This document shows positions 9,169 through 18,343 of a DNA stretch of 64,000 nt, piece by piece. Origin of the DNA: Sporomusa acidovorans. Its GTDB lineage: Bacteria; Bacillota; Negativicutes; Sporomusales; Sporomusaceae. The notes under the pieces were generated by a model. The model was not told the origin of the DNA. It made no database searches and saw only the letters and a list, made by a program, of their open reading frames with translations. Position numbers and translations under genes: made by a program. The first letter of the stretch is position 1. Every line of letters begins with the position of its first letter. The DNA is taken from positions 1-64,000 of the forward strand of contig NZ_FNAM01000026.1 of assembly GCF_900101845.1 (NCBI RefSeq), read 5' to 3'.

Positions 9169-11463
9169 TTATAATAAGCCGGCGGCACGTTTAAGCGCCG
9201 GTCCCACCTGCCTCAACTCCGTATCAACTTTAGCCATCAGCGTTCTTGCCTCTACACAGTTTCCGTTTTTGCTCAGTTGTTCCAGGTCGCCGAATAAATT
9301 ACTCAGTCTGATGGCACCAATGGTCGCACTCATTGACTTTAAGCTGTGAGCGACAGCACTCGCTTGTGCGGCATCGCAAGCCAGCAGTGCATTTCTCAGC
9401 TTTTCGGTAAGCGACGGCAATTCCTCCAGATAAGAATCAATAAACAGGTCGATATGAGATTGACCGCTGTCGGCTAATTGCTTTAACTCCTTTAACACGC
9501 TTCTGTCAATGCACTCAGAAAAATCTTCCCGCAGCCAGCGTTCAACCATTTGCCTAAGATCCTGAACAGATACAGGCTTTACCAGGACGTCGTCCATCCC
9601 GGCAGCTAAACACTGCTGCAGTTCATCAGGCAAAGACCTGCCTGTCAGGGCAATGATCGCCACATGCCGCCCGCTTGCAGCCTCTTTGTCGCGAATCAGC
9701 CGGGTTGCAGCCATTCCATCCAGTAAAGGCAAACCACAATCCATAAAAATCAGTTTATATTCGCCATTCAGCGTCTTTTGTACGGCTTCCGGGCCATTAC
9801 CTGCTACCTCCGGCGTTAGTCCCAGATGTCTGAGTTGGGATATCAGCACCTGTTGGATAACCGGATTATCCTCTACAATCAGAACATTACCTGCTTGATT
9901 TTCTGCTGCTGACGCAATGGGTTGCGTCAACCAGGCAGGCAGTTGCTCCGCCGGAGCAACCGGCGTACTGAGCATAGCTTCGTCGAGACAGGACGCACTA
10001 TTAGAAGTGGCCGACCGGAAAGGAATGGTAATCCAAAAAACAGAGCCCTCGCCTTTATGACTGGTAACCCCGATATCACCGCCCATAAGTTTGACTAAAC
10101 TGGCGGAAATAGAAAGTCCCAGTCCTGTTCCCATATACTTGCGGCTATTTGCGCCTTCAGCCTGGGCAAAAGGCTGAAACATTTTGTCCATTTCATCCGG
10201 CTCCAGTCCAATACCGGTATCGTCAACCGTAATTTTCACCTGCACAGTGCTGGCATCTTGGCTAAGACATGCTGCCTTAATTTCTACTCGTCCCGCATCG
10301 GTAAACTTAATAGCATTACTTACCAGATTCAGCAGGACTTGCTGCAGCCGCGCCGGGTCCCCGCCCAGTATCTGCGGAATGTTTTGATCAACAGTGGTCA
10401 CCAGTTCCAGTCCTTTATTGATGGCCGCTGCCTGCAGCATTTTTTTTATTCCCGCCAGCAGGGGGCGAAAAGCAAAGTCGACATTCTCTACGACCATTTT
10501 GTTTGCTTCAATTTTAGAGAAATCCAAAACATCATTTAGCACCGTTAACAGCGAGCGGGCTGAATAATCAATCGCAACCACATAGTCCTGCTGCTGCCTA
10601 TCCAGCAACGTTGTCTCCAATAACTCTCTTAACCCTAAAATGCCATTAACCGAGGCGCGAATCTCATGGCTTAAATAGGCCATGAACTGACTTTTGGCCC
10701 GACTTACGGATTCTAGCGCCTCTTTAGCCTGTTTTTCCGCCAAATATACCCGTTCAGTCGCTTTGGCCGAAGTTTGCAGCGCGTAAAACAAAGCATACAT
10801 CACCATAAGGATGGCCAGTGTTATCCCCATGCCAATCAATCTCGTGCTAGTCACAGCAACCTGCCAGTCACGCGCTGCTATATCCATGCCCAAAACAGCG
10901 ACTATCTGCCCACTGGCGGGATCACGCACTGCCGCAAGCCCTGACACCCAGGTCCCCCATTCATCGCTAAGGGGTCCCTCGACAAAAGCTTTGCCGTCAA
11001 TAAAAATTTGGCGTAACGCGTCAGAAGCCTCACTGTATTCCGAACCGGGCGGCGAGTAGTCCGCCGAGGTCGTCAGCTCTGAATCCGCCAAAAATACCAT
11101 TCGCTTGTCCACCACTTTTAACAAATACACAAATCGACAGTCTGTATTCACCGCGCGAGTAGCAATCAACTGCTCGCGCAAATATTCATAACTGGGGGAA
11201 CCGCTATCTACTGCCGTTGCGGTCAACTGTTCTATCCGTTCATAGCTAATCATGGTTGCGGCTGTTTCTGCCCTGAGCAACAACTTGCTCCGCAACTCCT
11301 CTTCGGTTAACTTTACCGCCAAGGTCATTCCCAGCCAGCCGGCTGTCAGTATTAACAGGGTTATAGCTATCAGCCAGCGCCGGTAGTTATTCAAATTGTG
11401 TTCCCCCCTTGCGCCAAAACTATTTAAGAAAATTGGATCATTTCTATTAGAAAAATTCTCCAC
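9169..11463 (-). CDS. Hybrid sensor histidine kinase (sensor-HisKA-HATPase-REC-HPt)
   Basis: A 764-residue membrane phosphorelay kinase. Order: transmembrane helix (about 31-50), extracytoplasmic sensor of PDC/Cache type (about 52-205), second helix (207-230), HisKA with H266 in YLSHEIRAS, HATPase with the N box (VLLNLVSNAIKF) and G boxes (DDTGIG, GTGLGLSI), receiver with D575 in IFMDCGLP and K629, and a C-terminal HPt with H706 in AHSLKS. This BarA-like layout allows an internal relay ending on the HPt, from which the downstream regulator could be phosphorylated. The start is GTG after AGGAG at a rather long spacing of about 12 nt. Confidence 0.92.
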   Translation of the reverse strand: MENFSNRNDPIFLNSFGARGEHNLNNYRRWLIAITLLILTAGWLGMTLAVKLTEEELRSKLLLRAETAATMISYERIEQLTATAVDSGSPSYEYLREQLIATRAVNTDCRFVYLLKVVDKRMVFLADSELTTSADYSPPGSEYSEASDALRQIFIDGKAFVEGPLSDEWGTWVSGLAAVRDPASGQIVAVLGMDIAARDWQVAVTSTRLIGMGITLAILMVMYALFYALQTSAKATERVYLAEKQAKEALESVSRAKSQFMAYLSHEIRASVNGILGLRELLETTLLDRQQQDYVVAIDYSARSLLTVLNDVLDFSKIEANKMVVENVDFAFRPLLAGIKKMLQAAAINKGLELVTTVDQNIPQILGGDPARLQQVLLNLVSNAIKFTDAGRVEIKAACLSQDASTVQVKITVDDTGIGLEPDEMDKMFQPFAQAEGANSRKYMGTGLGLSISASLVKLMGGDIGVTSHKGEGSVFWITIPFRSATSNSASCLDEAMLSTPVAPAEQLPAWLTQPIASAAENQAGNVLIVEDNPVIQQVLISQLRHLGLTPEVAGNGPEAVQKTLNGEYKLIFMDCGLPLLDGMAATRLIRDKEAASGRHVAIIALTGRSLPDELQQCLAAGMDDVLVKPVSVQDLRQMVERWLREDFSECIDRSVLKELKQLADSGQSHIDLFIDSYLEELPSLTEKLRNALLACDAAQASAVAHSLKSMSATIGAIRLSNLFGDLEQLSKNGNCVEARTLMAKVDTELRQVGPALKRAAGLL

Positions 11464-11553
11464 TATGTCCGGTTTCTCCTGTCAAGTCTCAATTTTTTAC
11501 CTGCATCATAGTCGGCTGATTTTTCGGATACACTAGGGGCGGAGGGATGTCAT

Positions 11554-11955
11554 ATGAACGAAATTGTATGTAAAGGCTGCCATAACTATTTGCCGAGAGA
11601 TCTGACTGCTTGTCCGGGCTGCGGCAGCATGCTAATCTTTGACGGTGAAAGCAAAAATGTTATTGACCGGCTGCAGCCCAATTGCCTGATTCATCGCTAC
11701 GAAGGCTCTGACCTGCTGGAACCGGCGGTCCTAATTAAAGAAACGAAAACCAATTGCAAAGTGGCTACCAAGCTTAAGGAATATGCCAAACCGCTTACCG
11801 TACCCAAAGCGAAAGTTTACCAGTTTGACCAAAAAATTCTGGGTGCCATTCAATCGCTCAGAAATGAACGGACTGCCACGATGTACCGCTATGACCGGCT
11901 GATTCAGGCCCATTGGCAAACCCTAAAGCCTTATACCCCACCTGTCAAAAACTAG
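11554..11955 (+). CDS. Small zinc-ribbon protein of unknown function
   Basis: The 133-residue product opens with two Cys pairs (CKGC and CPGCG, about 12 residues apart) typical of a zinc ribbon. The remainder is basic and without recognised domains. The ATG follows GGAGGGATGTCAT. It is divergent from the hybrid kinase gene (90-nt gap) and convergent with the deacetylase gene. I do not recognise a function; a nucleic-acid or protein adaptor role would be guesswork. Confidence 0.7.
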   Translation: MNEIVCKGCHNYLPRDLTACPGCGSMLIFDGESKNVIDRLQPNCLIHRYEGSDLLEPAVLIKETKTNCKVATKLKEYAKPLTVPKAKVYQFDQKILGAIQSLRNERTATMYRYDRLIQAHWQTLKPYTPPVKN

Positions 11956-12056
11956 TTGCTCTTGCCAACGTCCCTTTTCCGCTTTCCGGTCCGCGCGCGA
12001 GGTACACCTGAAATTTCCAGACACCAAACGGACCTGCCTTTCGATCAACTGAATCT

Positions 12057-12773
12057 TTATTGACTTTCTTCGTAATACTGCAATAATTCGCTTACTGTCA
12101 CCAACTGATAGCCCTGGTTACGAAGATTGTCAATAATGCTGCCAATTGCCTGCGGGGTCGGCAACGGGTACTGTCCATCGTGCAGCAGTACAATGCTGCC
12201 CGGCTGCACTTGCTCGAGTGTTGTCCTAACAATCTGTTCAACAGACAGGCGCCGCCAGTCCCCGGGATCAACCGACCAAAGTATGGTTGTATAGCCCCGC
12301 TGGCGAAGCAAGGCAACAATTTGATCATTATAGCCTCCTCCTGGCGGCCGGATCAAGCTAGGTCTGGCCACTCCCGCGTTGGTTATAATCGCTTCCGTCC
12401 GTTCTAGCTCATCCAAAATAGCGTCAGGGGACATTTTGTTAAGAAAACGATGGCTGTATGCATGGCTCCCTATTTCGTGCCCATCCGCCGCTGCCTGGGC
12501 GATAATCTCAGGATAAGTCTCCGCATTCGCTCCAAGAACAAAAAATGTTACTTTAGCCTGTTTCTCTTTTAGAACTTTCAGTACCTCGGGGGTTGTTTTA
12601 TAATGTGGCCCGTCATCAATAGTAAGAGCGACCACCTTGTGCGTGGTGGGAACTTTTCTGATTGCCTGATTTTGATTATCAACAAGCGCAACTGTCTCAG
12701 CCAGCAGACTGCCTACCACGCCAATAACAAGCATGGTGAAACAAAAAAAATTACGATATAGCAGACTACGCAA
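12057..12773 (-). CDS. Polysaccharide deacetylase (CE4/NodB family), secreted
   Basis: Removes acetyl groups from cell-wall or exopolysaccharide amino sugars. The 238-residue product has a signal peptide/anchor (about 8-25) and the NodB motifs: TIDDGPH (motif 1, two Asp), GSHAYSHR (motif 2, metal-binding His pair), RPPGGGYN (motif 3), WSVDPGDW (motif 4) and LLHDG (motif 5). All catalytic positions are present. It is close to PdaA/PdaB-type sporulation enzymes in size, but the exact substrate cannot be read off. The start is TTG after GGGGGA. Confidence 0.9.
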   Translation of the reverse strand: MRSLLYRNFFCFTMLVIGVVGSLLAETVALVDNQNQAIRKVPTTHKVVALTIDDGPHYKTTPEVLKVLKEKQAKVTFFVLGANAETYPEIIAQAAADGHEIGSHAYSHRFLNKMSPDAILDELERTEAIITNAGVARPSLIRPPGGGYNDQIVALLRQRGYTTILWSVDPGDWRRLSVEQIVRTTLEQVQPGSIVLLHDGQYPLPTPQAIGSIIDNLRNQGYQLVTVSELLQYYEESQ

Positions 12774-12893
12774 AAAGGATTCCCCCTACATAGTATTCCT
12801 GATTGATACTACGCAGGCCAGGAGTAAGATATGACAGCAAATAAGGCGAATAACCGCCGGCTGATGAACCGGCAAATTTAAAGGAGGTATTCT

Positions 12894-14051
12894 ATGGCCC
12901 GCATATTACTCCGCTCTGCCACCCTTTTGCTTGTTTTCTGGTGGCTGGCCACCGGTATGGCTTACGCCGCCACGCCGGTCATATCCGCTCAAGGCGCCAT
13001 TTTGATGGATGCCAAAACCGGTCAAGTGCTTTATGAGCGAAACATGAACAAAAAACTGGCACCGGCCAGTACAACCAAAATTATAACCGCAATCATTGCT
13101 ATTGAAAGCGGCCGCTTGGACGAAACCACGCGTGTAAGCGCCCGGGCAGCGGCCACCGCCGGTTCTTCCCTGAACCTATATCCAGGTCAAACCATCACTC
13201 TGCGTGAGCTGGTAACCGGCCTCCTGCTGCGGTCAGGCAATGATGCTGCGGTTGCTATTGCCGAGCACCTTGCCGGTTCGGTTGACACCTTTGTTGATCT
13301 CATGAATAAAAAAGCCGCTAGTATCGGCGCCAGCCATACCCATTTTCGCAACCCGCACGGTCTCAGCGCCCCAAACCATCTGTCAACTGCCTTTGATCTG
13401 GCCACGATAACCCGCTATGCCCTCACAAATCTGACCTTTGCCCAGATCGTCAGTACCAAAGAAACAAATATCGAATGGCTAGATCGCAAAGGCAACAGCC
13501 AAGACCGCAATCTCCGCAATACCAATAAACTGCTCTGGATGCTGGAAGACGCCGACGGCGTAAAAACCGGTACAACCGGCATGGCCGGTCCCTGCCTGGT
13601 TTCAAGCGCTACCCGTGACAATCAAAAGCTGATTGCCGTTGTTTTGCATGACCACGCCCGCTGGTATGATTCGATGCAATTATTAAAATACGGCTTTGAC
13701 AACTACGACCTCTACGAATACGCTGAAAACGGCACTGTGTTTACCGCTCTGCCAGTGGAAAACGGTATGATGGACATAGTGGATGCCCTGGTAGCCGATC
13801 ATGGTTCTTTAGTGGTTCCGGCAACCGATTATGCTTCCGTAACCGTAGAAGTAGACTTGCCCGAAAAAATAAAAGCCCCGGTATACCAGGGCCAAAAAAT
13901 TGGTGAAATCGTATTCTATGTGCAGGATAAAGCAGTAAAAACCGTCGATCTTGTTGCCGGCAATACCGTTGAGGAAAGTACCGTAAGCAAGATCCTCCTT
14001 AAGCATTGGCTGACTACCCTGCAGCGTCTGTCCGGTTGGGGACTGCTATAA
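12894..14051 (+). CDS. Serine D-alanyl-D-alanine carboxypeptidase (DacF-like PBP)
   Basis: Trims the terminal D-Ala of peptidoglycan stem peptides. The 385-residue product has a signal peptide ending at AYA, an S11 peptidase domain with S59-T-T-K62, S114-G-N116 and K224-T-G226, a PBP5-type C-terminal beta domain (about 285-360) and a C-terminal amphipathic end likely to hold it on the membrane. The ATG follows AAAGGAGG with good spacing. It is convergent with cheR and overlaps its end by 6 nt. DacF/DacB-like sporulation members have this architecture, but the assignment to sporulation is inference. Confidence 0.92.
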   Translation: MARILLRSATLLLVFWWLATGMAYAATPVISAQGAILMDAKTGQVLYERNMNKKLAPASTTKIITAIIAIESGRLDETTRVSARAAATAGSSLNLYPGQTITLRELVTGLLLRSGNDAAVAIAEHLAGSVDTFVDLMNKKAASIGASHTHFRNPHGLSAPNHLSTAFDLATITRYALTNLTFAQIVSTKETNIEWLDRKGNSQDRNLRNTNKLLWMLEDADGVKTGTTGMAGPCLVSSATRDNQKLIAVVLHDHARWYDSMQLLKYGFDNYDLYEYAENGTVFTALPVENGMMDIVDALVADHGSLVVPATDYASVTVEVDLPEKIKAPVYQGQKIGEIVFYVQDKAVKTVDLVAGNTVEESTVSKILLKHWLTTLQRLSGWGLL

Positions 14052-14825
14052 AGGTTTCCGATAGAAGAACGGCAGATAGTGGGCAAATCCAATATCACGG
14101 AAGTTCAGGATGGCTTCGGTACCACCGACAAACAACACCCCGCCCGGTTTAAGCGAAGCGAAAAAGCGACGATAAAGGCTGTCTTTAGCTTCTTCCGTAA
14201 AGTAAATGACGACATTACGGCATAGAATCAAATCAAAACCAACCTCAAACTTATCCACCAACAGGTTGTGCCGCTTAAATTCAATTCTTGTTCTAATATC
14301 CTCATTGATGGTCGCCATGCCGTCAGCCTGCTTAAAATATTTATTAAGCCGGGCAGCCGGTATATTTTTTAATTCATTAGCGGTATAAGCCCCAAGCCTG
14401 GCTTTGGCCAGCATCTCCACATCCAGATCTGTTGCCAGAATCCGGTGTCTGGTATGAGGCGTAATTTCGTTCAGCATAATGGCCAGCGAATACGGTTCTG
14501 CGCCAATCGAACAGCCTGCACTCCAAATGGACAGTTTCGCACTTTGTTTTAACAGATCGGGAATAACCTTTTTCTCCAGTTCATCAAATTTCTCCGGTGT
14601 CCGGAAAAACTCAGTCACATTAATAGTTAAAAAATCAATAAAATCCTTATATAACTTTTGGTTGGCCTCCAGCTTACTGAAAAAGTCAAGATAACCGCTG
14701 GCCCCGTGACGGCTCATCATATTGCCAATACGGCGCTGCATTTGCGCCGGTTTATAGTCATTTAGATTAATTCCCGATTTGGTATGAAGCTTTTGCTTAA
14801 ACAGCTCCCACTCTTTGTCGCTCAT
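14046..14825 (-). CDS. cheR: Chemotaxis protein methyltransferase (CheR)
   Basis: Transfers methyl groups from S-adenosylmethionine to glutamates of chemoreceptors. The 259-residue product has the N-terminal helical CheR_N part, the NVTEFFR motif, the SAM-binding SAGCSIGAEPYSLA segment, ATDLD and the conserved LILCRNVVIYF. The ATG at 14825 was chosen because GGGGG lies 6 nt upstream and the protein then begins with MSDKEWELF; the longer frame adds 24 non-family residues. No other intact chemotaxis gene is nearby, only a receptor remnant about 1 kb away. Confidence 0.93.
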   Translation of the reverse strand: MSDKEWELFKQKLHTKSGINLNDYKPAQMQRRIGNMMSRHGASGYLDFFSKLEANQKLYKDFIDFLTINVTEFFRTPEKFDELEKKVIPDLLKQSAKLSIWSAGCSIGAEPYSLAIMLNEITPHTRHRILATDLDVEMLAKARLGAYTANELKNIPAARLNKYFKQADGMATINEDIRTRIEFKRHNLLVDKFEVGFDLILCRNVVIYFTEEAKDSLYRRFFASLKPGGVLFVGGTEAILNFRDIGFAHYLPFFYRKPL

Positions 14826-15033
14826 GAGCAACCCCCTACTGTTATTGTTAACGCATAACATTGCAAGTAATTTTGTATGATGGGAAATTCGACACATCTG
14901 CTGCTTTTTCCTCCACCATTCCCTGCTTCCTTTATGTATCTTTACCTGCTAAATTTATAGGAAATCCAATAATATTTTCCTTCTTTGCTTTTTGCCCGCA
15001 TCTTTTTTACTACATATAGTTGGAAAATATAGA

Positions 15034-15065
15034 AAAATGGGTGACAAACTGTCGTCACCCATTTT
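15034..15065 (-). terminator. Bidirectional-looking intrinsic terminator
   Basis: AAAATGGGTGAC (15034-15045) and GTCACCCATTTT (15054-15065) form a 12-bp stem with an 8-nt loop, with A/T tracts on both sides. It lies 41 nt beyond the end of the chemoreceptor remnant. Confidence 0.8.
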
Positions 15066-15105
15066 ATAAATTCCTTATTCATGGTTTAAAGACAATCAGC
15101 AGGAT

Positions 15106-15387
15106 TTAAACTTGAAACCGGCTAACTGCCGCCTGTAGTTTTTCAGCCATTTGCGCCAGATTTTGACTTGATGACGCAATCTCTTCCATGGCTGCCGATT
15201 GCTCCTGCGTAGCGGCAGACACAGTCTGCGCTTCTTCGGCTGAGCGTTTACTTAACTGGTCAAGCTGTGTTACCGATGATACAATCTGCTGACTGCCCCC
15301 GCTCATCTTTTGGACAGCAACAGAAACTTCGCCTATTTGCTCCGATACCTGTTGTACCAAGCTGTTCTTTTCGAACCGGGAACTTTT
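15106..15387 (-). pseudogene. C-terminal remnant of a methyl-accepting chemotaxis protein
   Basis: Only the last ~94 codons of a chemoreceptor remain: the end of the signalling coiled coil with QIGEVSVAVQKMSGGSQQIV, then the second methylation-helix region AATQEQSAAMEEIASSSQ and a normal C-terminus SRFQV. The sensor, membrane segments, HAMP domain and signalling tip are absent. In-frame sequence runs back to a TGA just before a Tyr codon near 15388, and no start with a ribosome binding site is evident. The breakpoint lies within about 26 nt of the ald stop codon. Confidence 0.85.
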
Positions 15388-15412
15388 GTATCAGGCCATC
15401 AGGCCGCAACTA

Positions 15413-16528
15413 CTAACCCAAAATCTCCTCCACCGGTGTGCATGGCAATCTATGTGCTTCCGCAACACCCTTAAAGGTTATCTTGCCGTCATACACATTA
15501 AGGCCCTTAGCCAAGCCCGAATCTGCCCTGAGGGCACCCTGCCAGCCCTTATTGGCAATCTGCAGGGCATAGTCAATGGTCGCGTTGGTCAGGGCAATGG
15601 TGGACGTGCGGGCAACGGCACCAGGCATATTGGCGACAGAATAATGAACTACTCCGTATTTTACATAGGTAGGATCACTATGGGTCGTTACCCGGTCAAT
15701 GGTTTCCACAGATCCTCCCTGGTCGATGGCTACATCTACGATTACTGAACCGGGTTCCATGGATTTAACCATTTCCTCAGTAACCAGCTTGGGTGCCTTA
15801 GCTCCAGGCAGTAAGACGGCCCCGACTAAAAGATCGGCGTTTTTGACCCAATGGGCAATATTATAACTGTTGGACATAACTGTTGTTACCTTGCCGCCGA
15901 AGATATCATCAAGATAGACTAGACGCTCAACCGATTTATCAAGAACGGCAACCCGCGCCCCCATACCGACTGCCATCTTGGCTGCATTGGTGCCAACCGT
16001 ACCACCACCGACAATAACAACCTGCGCCGATTCAACCCCTGGCACACCGCCTAATAAAATTCCCTTGCCGCCGAACGGCTTTTCCAGGCAGTGGGCGCCA
16101 ACCTGTACAGCCATTCTTCCCGCCACTTCGCTCATGGGCGTTAACAGGGGCAGCGTATGGTTGCGCTCAATGGTTTCATAGGCGATGCCAATGACTTTTT
16201 TCGCAAGCAGAGCCTTGGTTAATTCCGGTTCAGGCGCTAAATGCAGATAAGTGAACAGAATTTGCCCTGCGTGAAACAAATCATACTCCGGAGCGAGTGG
16301 TTCCTTGACTTTTATAATCATATCCGCCTGGTCAAACAATGCTTTTTTATCGGCAATAGTCTGCGCTCCGGCTTTTATATAACTTTCATCAGAAAAACCA
16401 CTGCCTAACCCGGCACCTTGTTCAATAAGTACAGTATGCCCAGCCCTTTTTAATATTTCCGTGCCCGCAGGTGTAAGAGCCACCCTATTCTCATTGTTTT
16501 TAATTTCCTTTGCCACACCAATAATCAT
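15413..16528 (-). CDS. ald: Alanine dehydrogenase (Ald)
   Basis: Interconverts L-alanine and pyruvate plus ammonia with NAD. The 371-residue product starts [17 protein letters not shown] and shows the catalytic Lys in KVKEP, YLHLAP with the active-site His, the NAD-binding [10 protein letters not shown] glycine loop and VDVAIDQGG. The ATG at 16528 follows AAAGGAGG by 8 nt; the longer frame adds 11 unrelated residues. It is downstream of the Na+/alanine symporter and alanine racemase genes but separated from them by a terminator. It has its own upstream region with a sigma-54-like element and paired palindromes. Confidence 0.96.
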   Translation of the reverse strand: MIIGVAKEIKNNENRVALTPAGTEILKRAGHTVLIEQGAGLGSGFSDESYIKAGAQTIADKKALFDQADMIIKVKEPLAPEYDLFHAGQILFTYLHLAPEPELTKALLAKKVIGIAYETIERNHTLPLLTPMSEVAGRMAVQVGAHCLEKPFGGKGILLGGVPGVESAQVVIVGGGTVGTNAAKMAVGMGARVAVLDKSVERLVYLDDIFGGKVTTVMSNSYNIAHWVKNADLLVGAVLLPGAKAPKLVTEEMVKSMEPGSVIVDVAIDQGGSVETIDRVTTHSDPTYVKYGVVHYSVANMPGAVARTSTIALTNATIDYALQIANKGWQGALRADSGLAKGLNVYDGKITFKGVAEAHRLPCTPVEEILG

Positions 16529-16592
16529 ACATCTAACCTCCTTTAATAAAACTACCGGCAAATGCCAGCATAGTTTTTTTATTTATTATATT

Positions 16593-16606
16593 GCATTTAT
16601 TATGCC
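16593..16606 (-). promoter_or_regulatory. Possible sigma-54 (-24/-12) promoter of ald
   Basis: On the minus strand the sequence reads TTGGCATAATAAATGCAA: GG (16606-16605), exactly 10 nt, then GC (16594-16593), the diagnostic GG-N10-GC spacing. Compared with TGGCAC-N5-TTGC it differs at one base in each half. It would place transcription about 50 nt upstream of the ald ATG. The region is AT-rich, so a chance match is possible. Confidence 0.4.
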
Positions 16607-16713
16607 AAATTTATCTAAACTATCTTAAAAATATTTGATACCCCTTAATTCCTCTATTCACTACACTTGGTAGTTTTTTTTATCATTACAAGCTGGCTGC
16701 TTTTAAAACTAGC

Positions 16714-16783
16714 CCACCCCAATGGAAACTAATGTTTCCATTGGGGTGGTACTCTTCTTTGCCAGTCGGAAACTTTAGTTTCC
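16714..16783. repeat. Two GGAAAC-N4-GTTTCC palindromes upstream of ald
   Basis: The first copy (16724-16739) is the core of a perfect 16-bp inverted repeat spanning 16714-16749 with a 4-nt loop. The second copy (16768-16783) has the same GGAAAC/GTTTCC half-sites and the same spacing. Their centres are 44 bp apart, near four helical turns. They lie between the symporter terminator and ald, about 190-255 nt before the ald start. Neither is followed by a T-tract, so paired operator or enhancer sites are more likely than terminators. Confidence 0.6.
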
Positions 16784-16797
16784 AACTTTATTGTATA

Positions 16798-16829
16798 CAA
16801 AAAGAGACTCCCCCGTAAAGGAAGTCTCT
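16798..16829 (-). terminator. Intrinsic terminator after the alanine symporter
   Basis: On the minus strand AGAGACT (16829-16823) pairs with AGTCTCT (16809-16803), extended by CC/GG pairs inside, followed by TTTTT. It begins 22 nt after the symporter stop codon. Confidence 0.85.
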
Positions 16830-16851
16830 GGTAACCGGCTGACCCAAAAAT

Positions 16852-18234
16852 CTATTTTCTTTCCTTTACATACTGTTCAGTGGCTTCCCGTTCAAGTCCG
16901 CCTTCTTCCCACAGATAACGTTTGGTATCTGCAACAATTACCCCGCTTAGCGCAATCAGCGAGACCAGGTTGGGAATAGCCATCATGGCATTCATCGCAT
17001 CAGCAAGATCCCATACCAGGGTTAGCGAAGTAACCGACCCTAGAAAAACGGCAATTACCCAAACGATGCGATAAGGTCTGATCGACTTTTTGCCAAATAG
17101 ATATTCTACCGCCCGTTCCCCGTAATAGGACCAGCCAAGAATAGTGGAAAATACAAAGGTTAACAAGCCTACACTAAGCACAATTGGTCCGATTACCGGT
17201 ATCTGGGCAAAAGCCCCCTTGGTTAAAGCTGCGCCTGAAAGCTGGTTGAGACCCGCCGGATCTTCAATAACACTACTCACAAGTACCAAACCTGTCATAG
17301 CACAAACTACGACTGTATCCCAAAAAGTGCCGGTCATGGATACCAGCGCCTGGCGTACCGGGTTTTTGGTTTGGGCCGCTGCCGCCACAATAGGCGCAGA
17401 TCCTAATCCAGATTCATTGGAAAACAAACCGCGGGCAATACCATAGCGCATGGCCATCATCACACTGGCTCCGATAAAACCGCTGCCGGCGGCCTGGGGA
17501 GTAAATGCCGATTGAATGATAAGCGAAATAGTTGCTGGCAGATAGGAAGCATTCATCACAAGAATAATTGCACAACCAAGTACATAAAAAACTGCCATAA
17601 ACGGAACCAGCTTCTCACAGACACTGGCAATTGATTTAACACCACCCAGAATAACCACAGCTGTCAGCACAGCCAGAATACCGCCTGAGAAATAGGGATT
17701 TATCCCCATAGTTTCTTGCAGCATAACAGAAATTGAATTAGCTTGCACCATATTGCCAATACCAAAAGCAGCAACCGATGTAAATATGCAGAATAAAACG
17801 GCCAGCCACTTCATATTCAGGCCATTTTCCAAAGCATACATCGGGCCGCCCAGCATGGTGCCATCCGATGTTTTGACACGATAGCGGACAGACAATAACG
17901 CTTCCGAATATTTTGTGGCCATGCCGAAAACACCTGTCAGCCAGCACCACAAAACTGCCCCAGGACCGCCAAGACCAACAGCAGTCGCCACCCCTACAAT
18001 ATTACCAGTACCAATCGTAGCGGCAAGCGCTGTCGTTAAGGCTCCAAACTGGCTTACATCTCCATCACCTGACCGGTCTTTGCTAACAGATAACTTGATG
18101 GCTTTGCACACATACTTTTGAATAAATTTAAGCCGTAAAGTAAGGAATACATGTGTCCCAAATAATAAAACCAGCATAGGAGCCCCCCAAAGATAACCAT
18201 TGGCCCAATTAACCAGATCATGAAACCCTTGCAT
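16852..18234 (-). CDS. Alanine/glycine:cation symporter (AGCS family)
   Basis: Imports alanine (or glycine) with Na+. The 460-residue product has about eleven transmembrane helices and AGCS signatures: ATIGTGNIVGVATA, GGPGAVLWCW, GGPMYALE, RGLFSNESGLGSAP and FVFSTILGWSYYGERA. The ATG at 18234 follows AAAGGAGGG; the 25-residue longer frame is not family-like. It lies between alr and ald on the same strand, which strongly supports alanine as substrate. A terminator follows directly. Confidence 0.94.
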   Translation of the reverse strand: MQGFHDLVNWANGYLWGAPMLVLLFGTHVFLTLRLKFIQKYVCKAIKLSVSKDRSGDGDVSQFGALTTALAATIGTGNIVGVATAVGLGGPGAVLWCWLTGVFGMATKYSEALLSVRYRVKTSDGTMLGGPMYALENGLNMKWLAVLFCIFTSVAAFGIGNMVQANSISVMLQETMGINPYFSGGILAVLTAVVILGGVKSIASVCEKLVPFMAVFYVLGCAIILVMNASYLPATISLIIQSAFTPQAAGSGFIGASVMMAMRYGIARGLFSNESGLGSAPIVAAAAQTKNPVRQALVSMTGTFWDTVVVCAMTGLVLVSSVIEDPAGLNQLSGAALTKGAFAQIPVIGPIVLSVGLLTFVFSTILGWSYYGERAVEYLFGKKSIRPYRIVWVIAVFLGSVTSLTLVWDLADAMNAMMAIPNLVSLIALSGVIVADTKRYLWEEGGLEREATEQYVKERK

Positions 18235-18343
18235 AAAAACACCCTCCTTTACATTGTTCTTCCGGTTAACCCGCGCTACCCCTCCTTTCCGGCTATCCTC
18301 ACTCCACAACGAATTTATTCATAGCCTGCAACAAATCTATCTG

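Noticed and set aside
16714..16749. The 16-bp perfect palindrome as a terminator
   Set aside because: No T-tract follows on either strand, and its core half-sites recur at 16768-16783, which fits an operator pair better; the symporter already has a proper terminator at 16798-16829.
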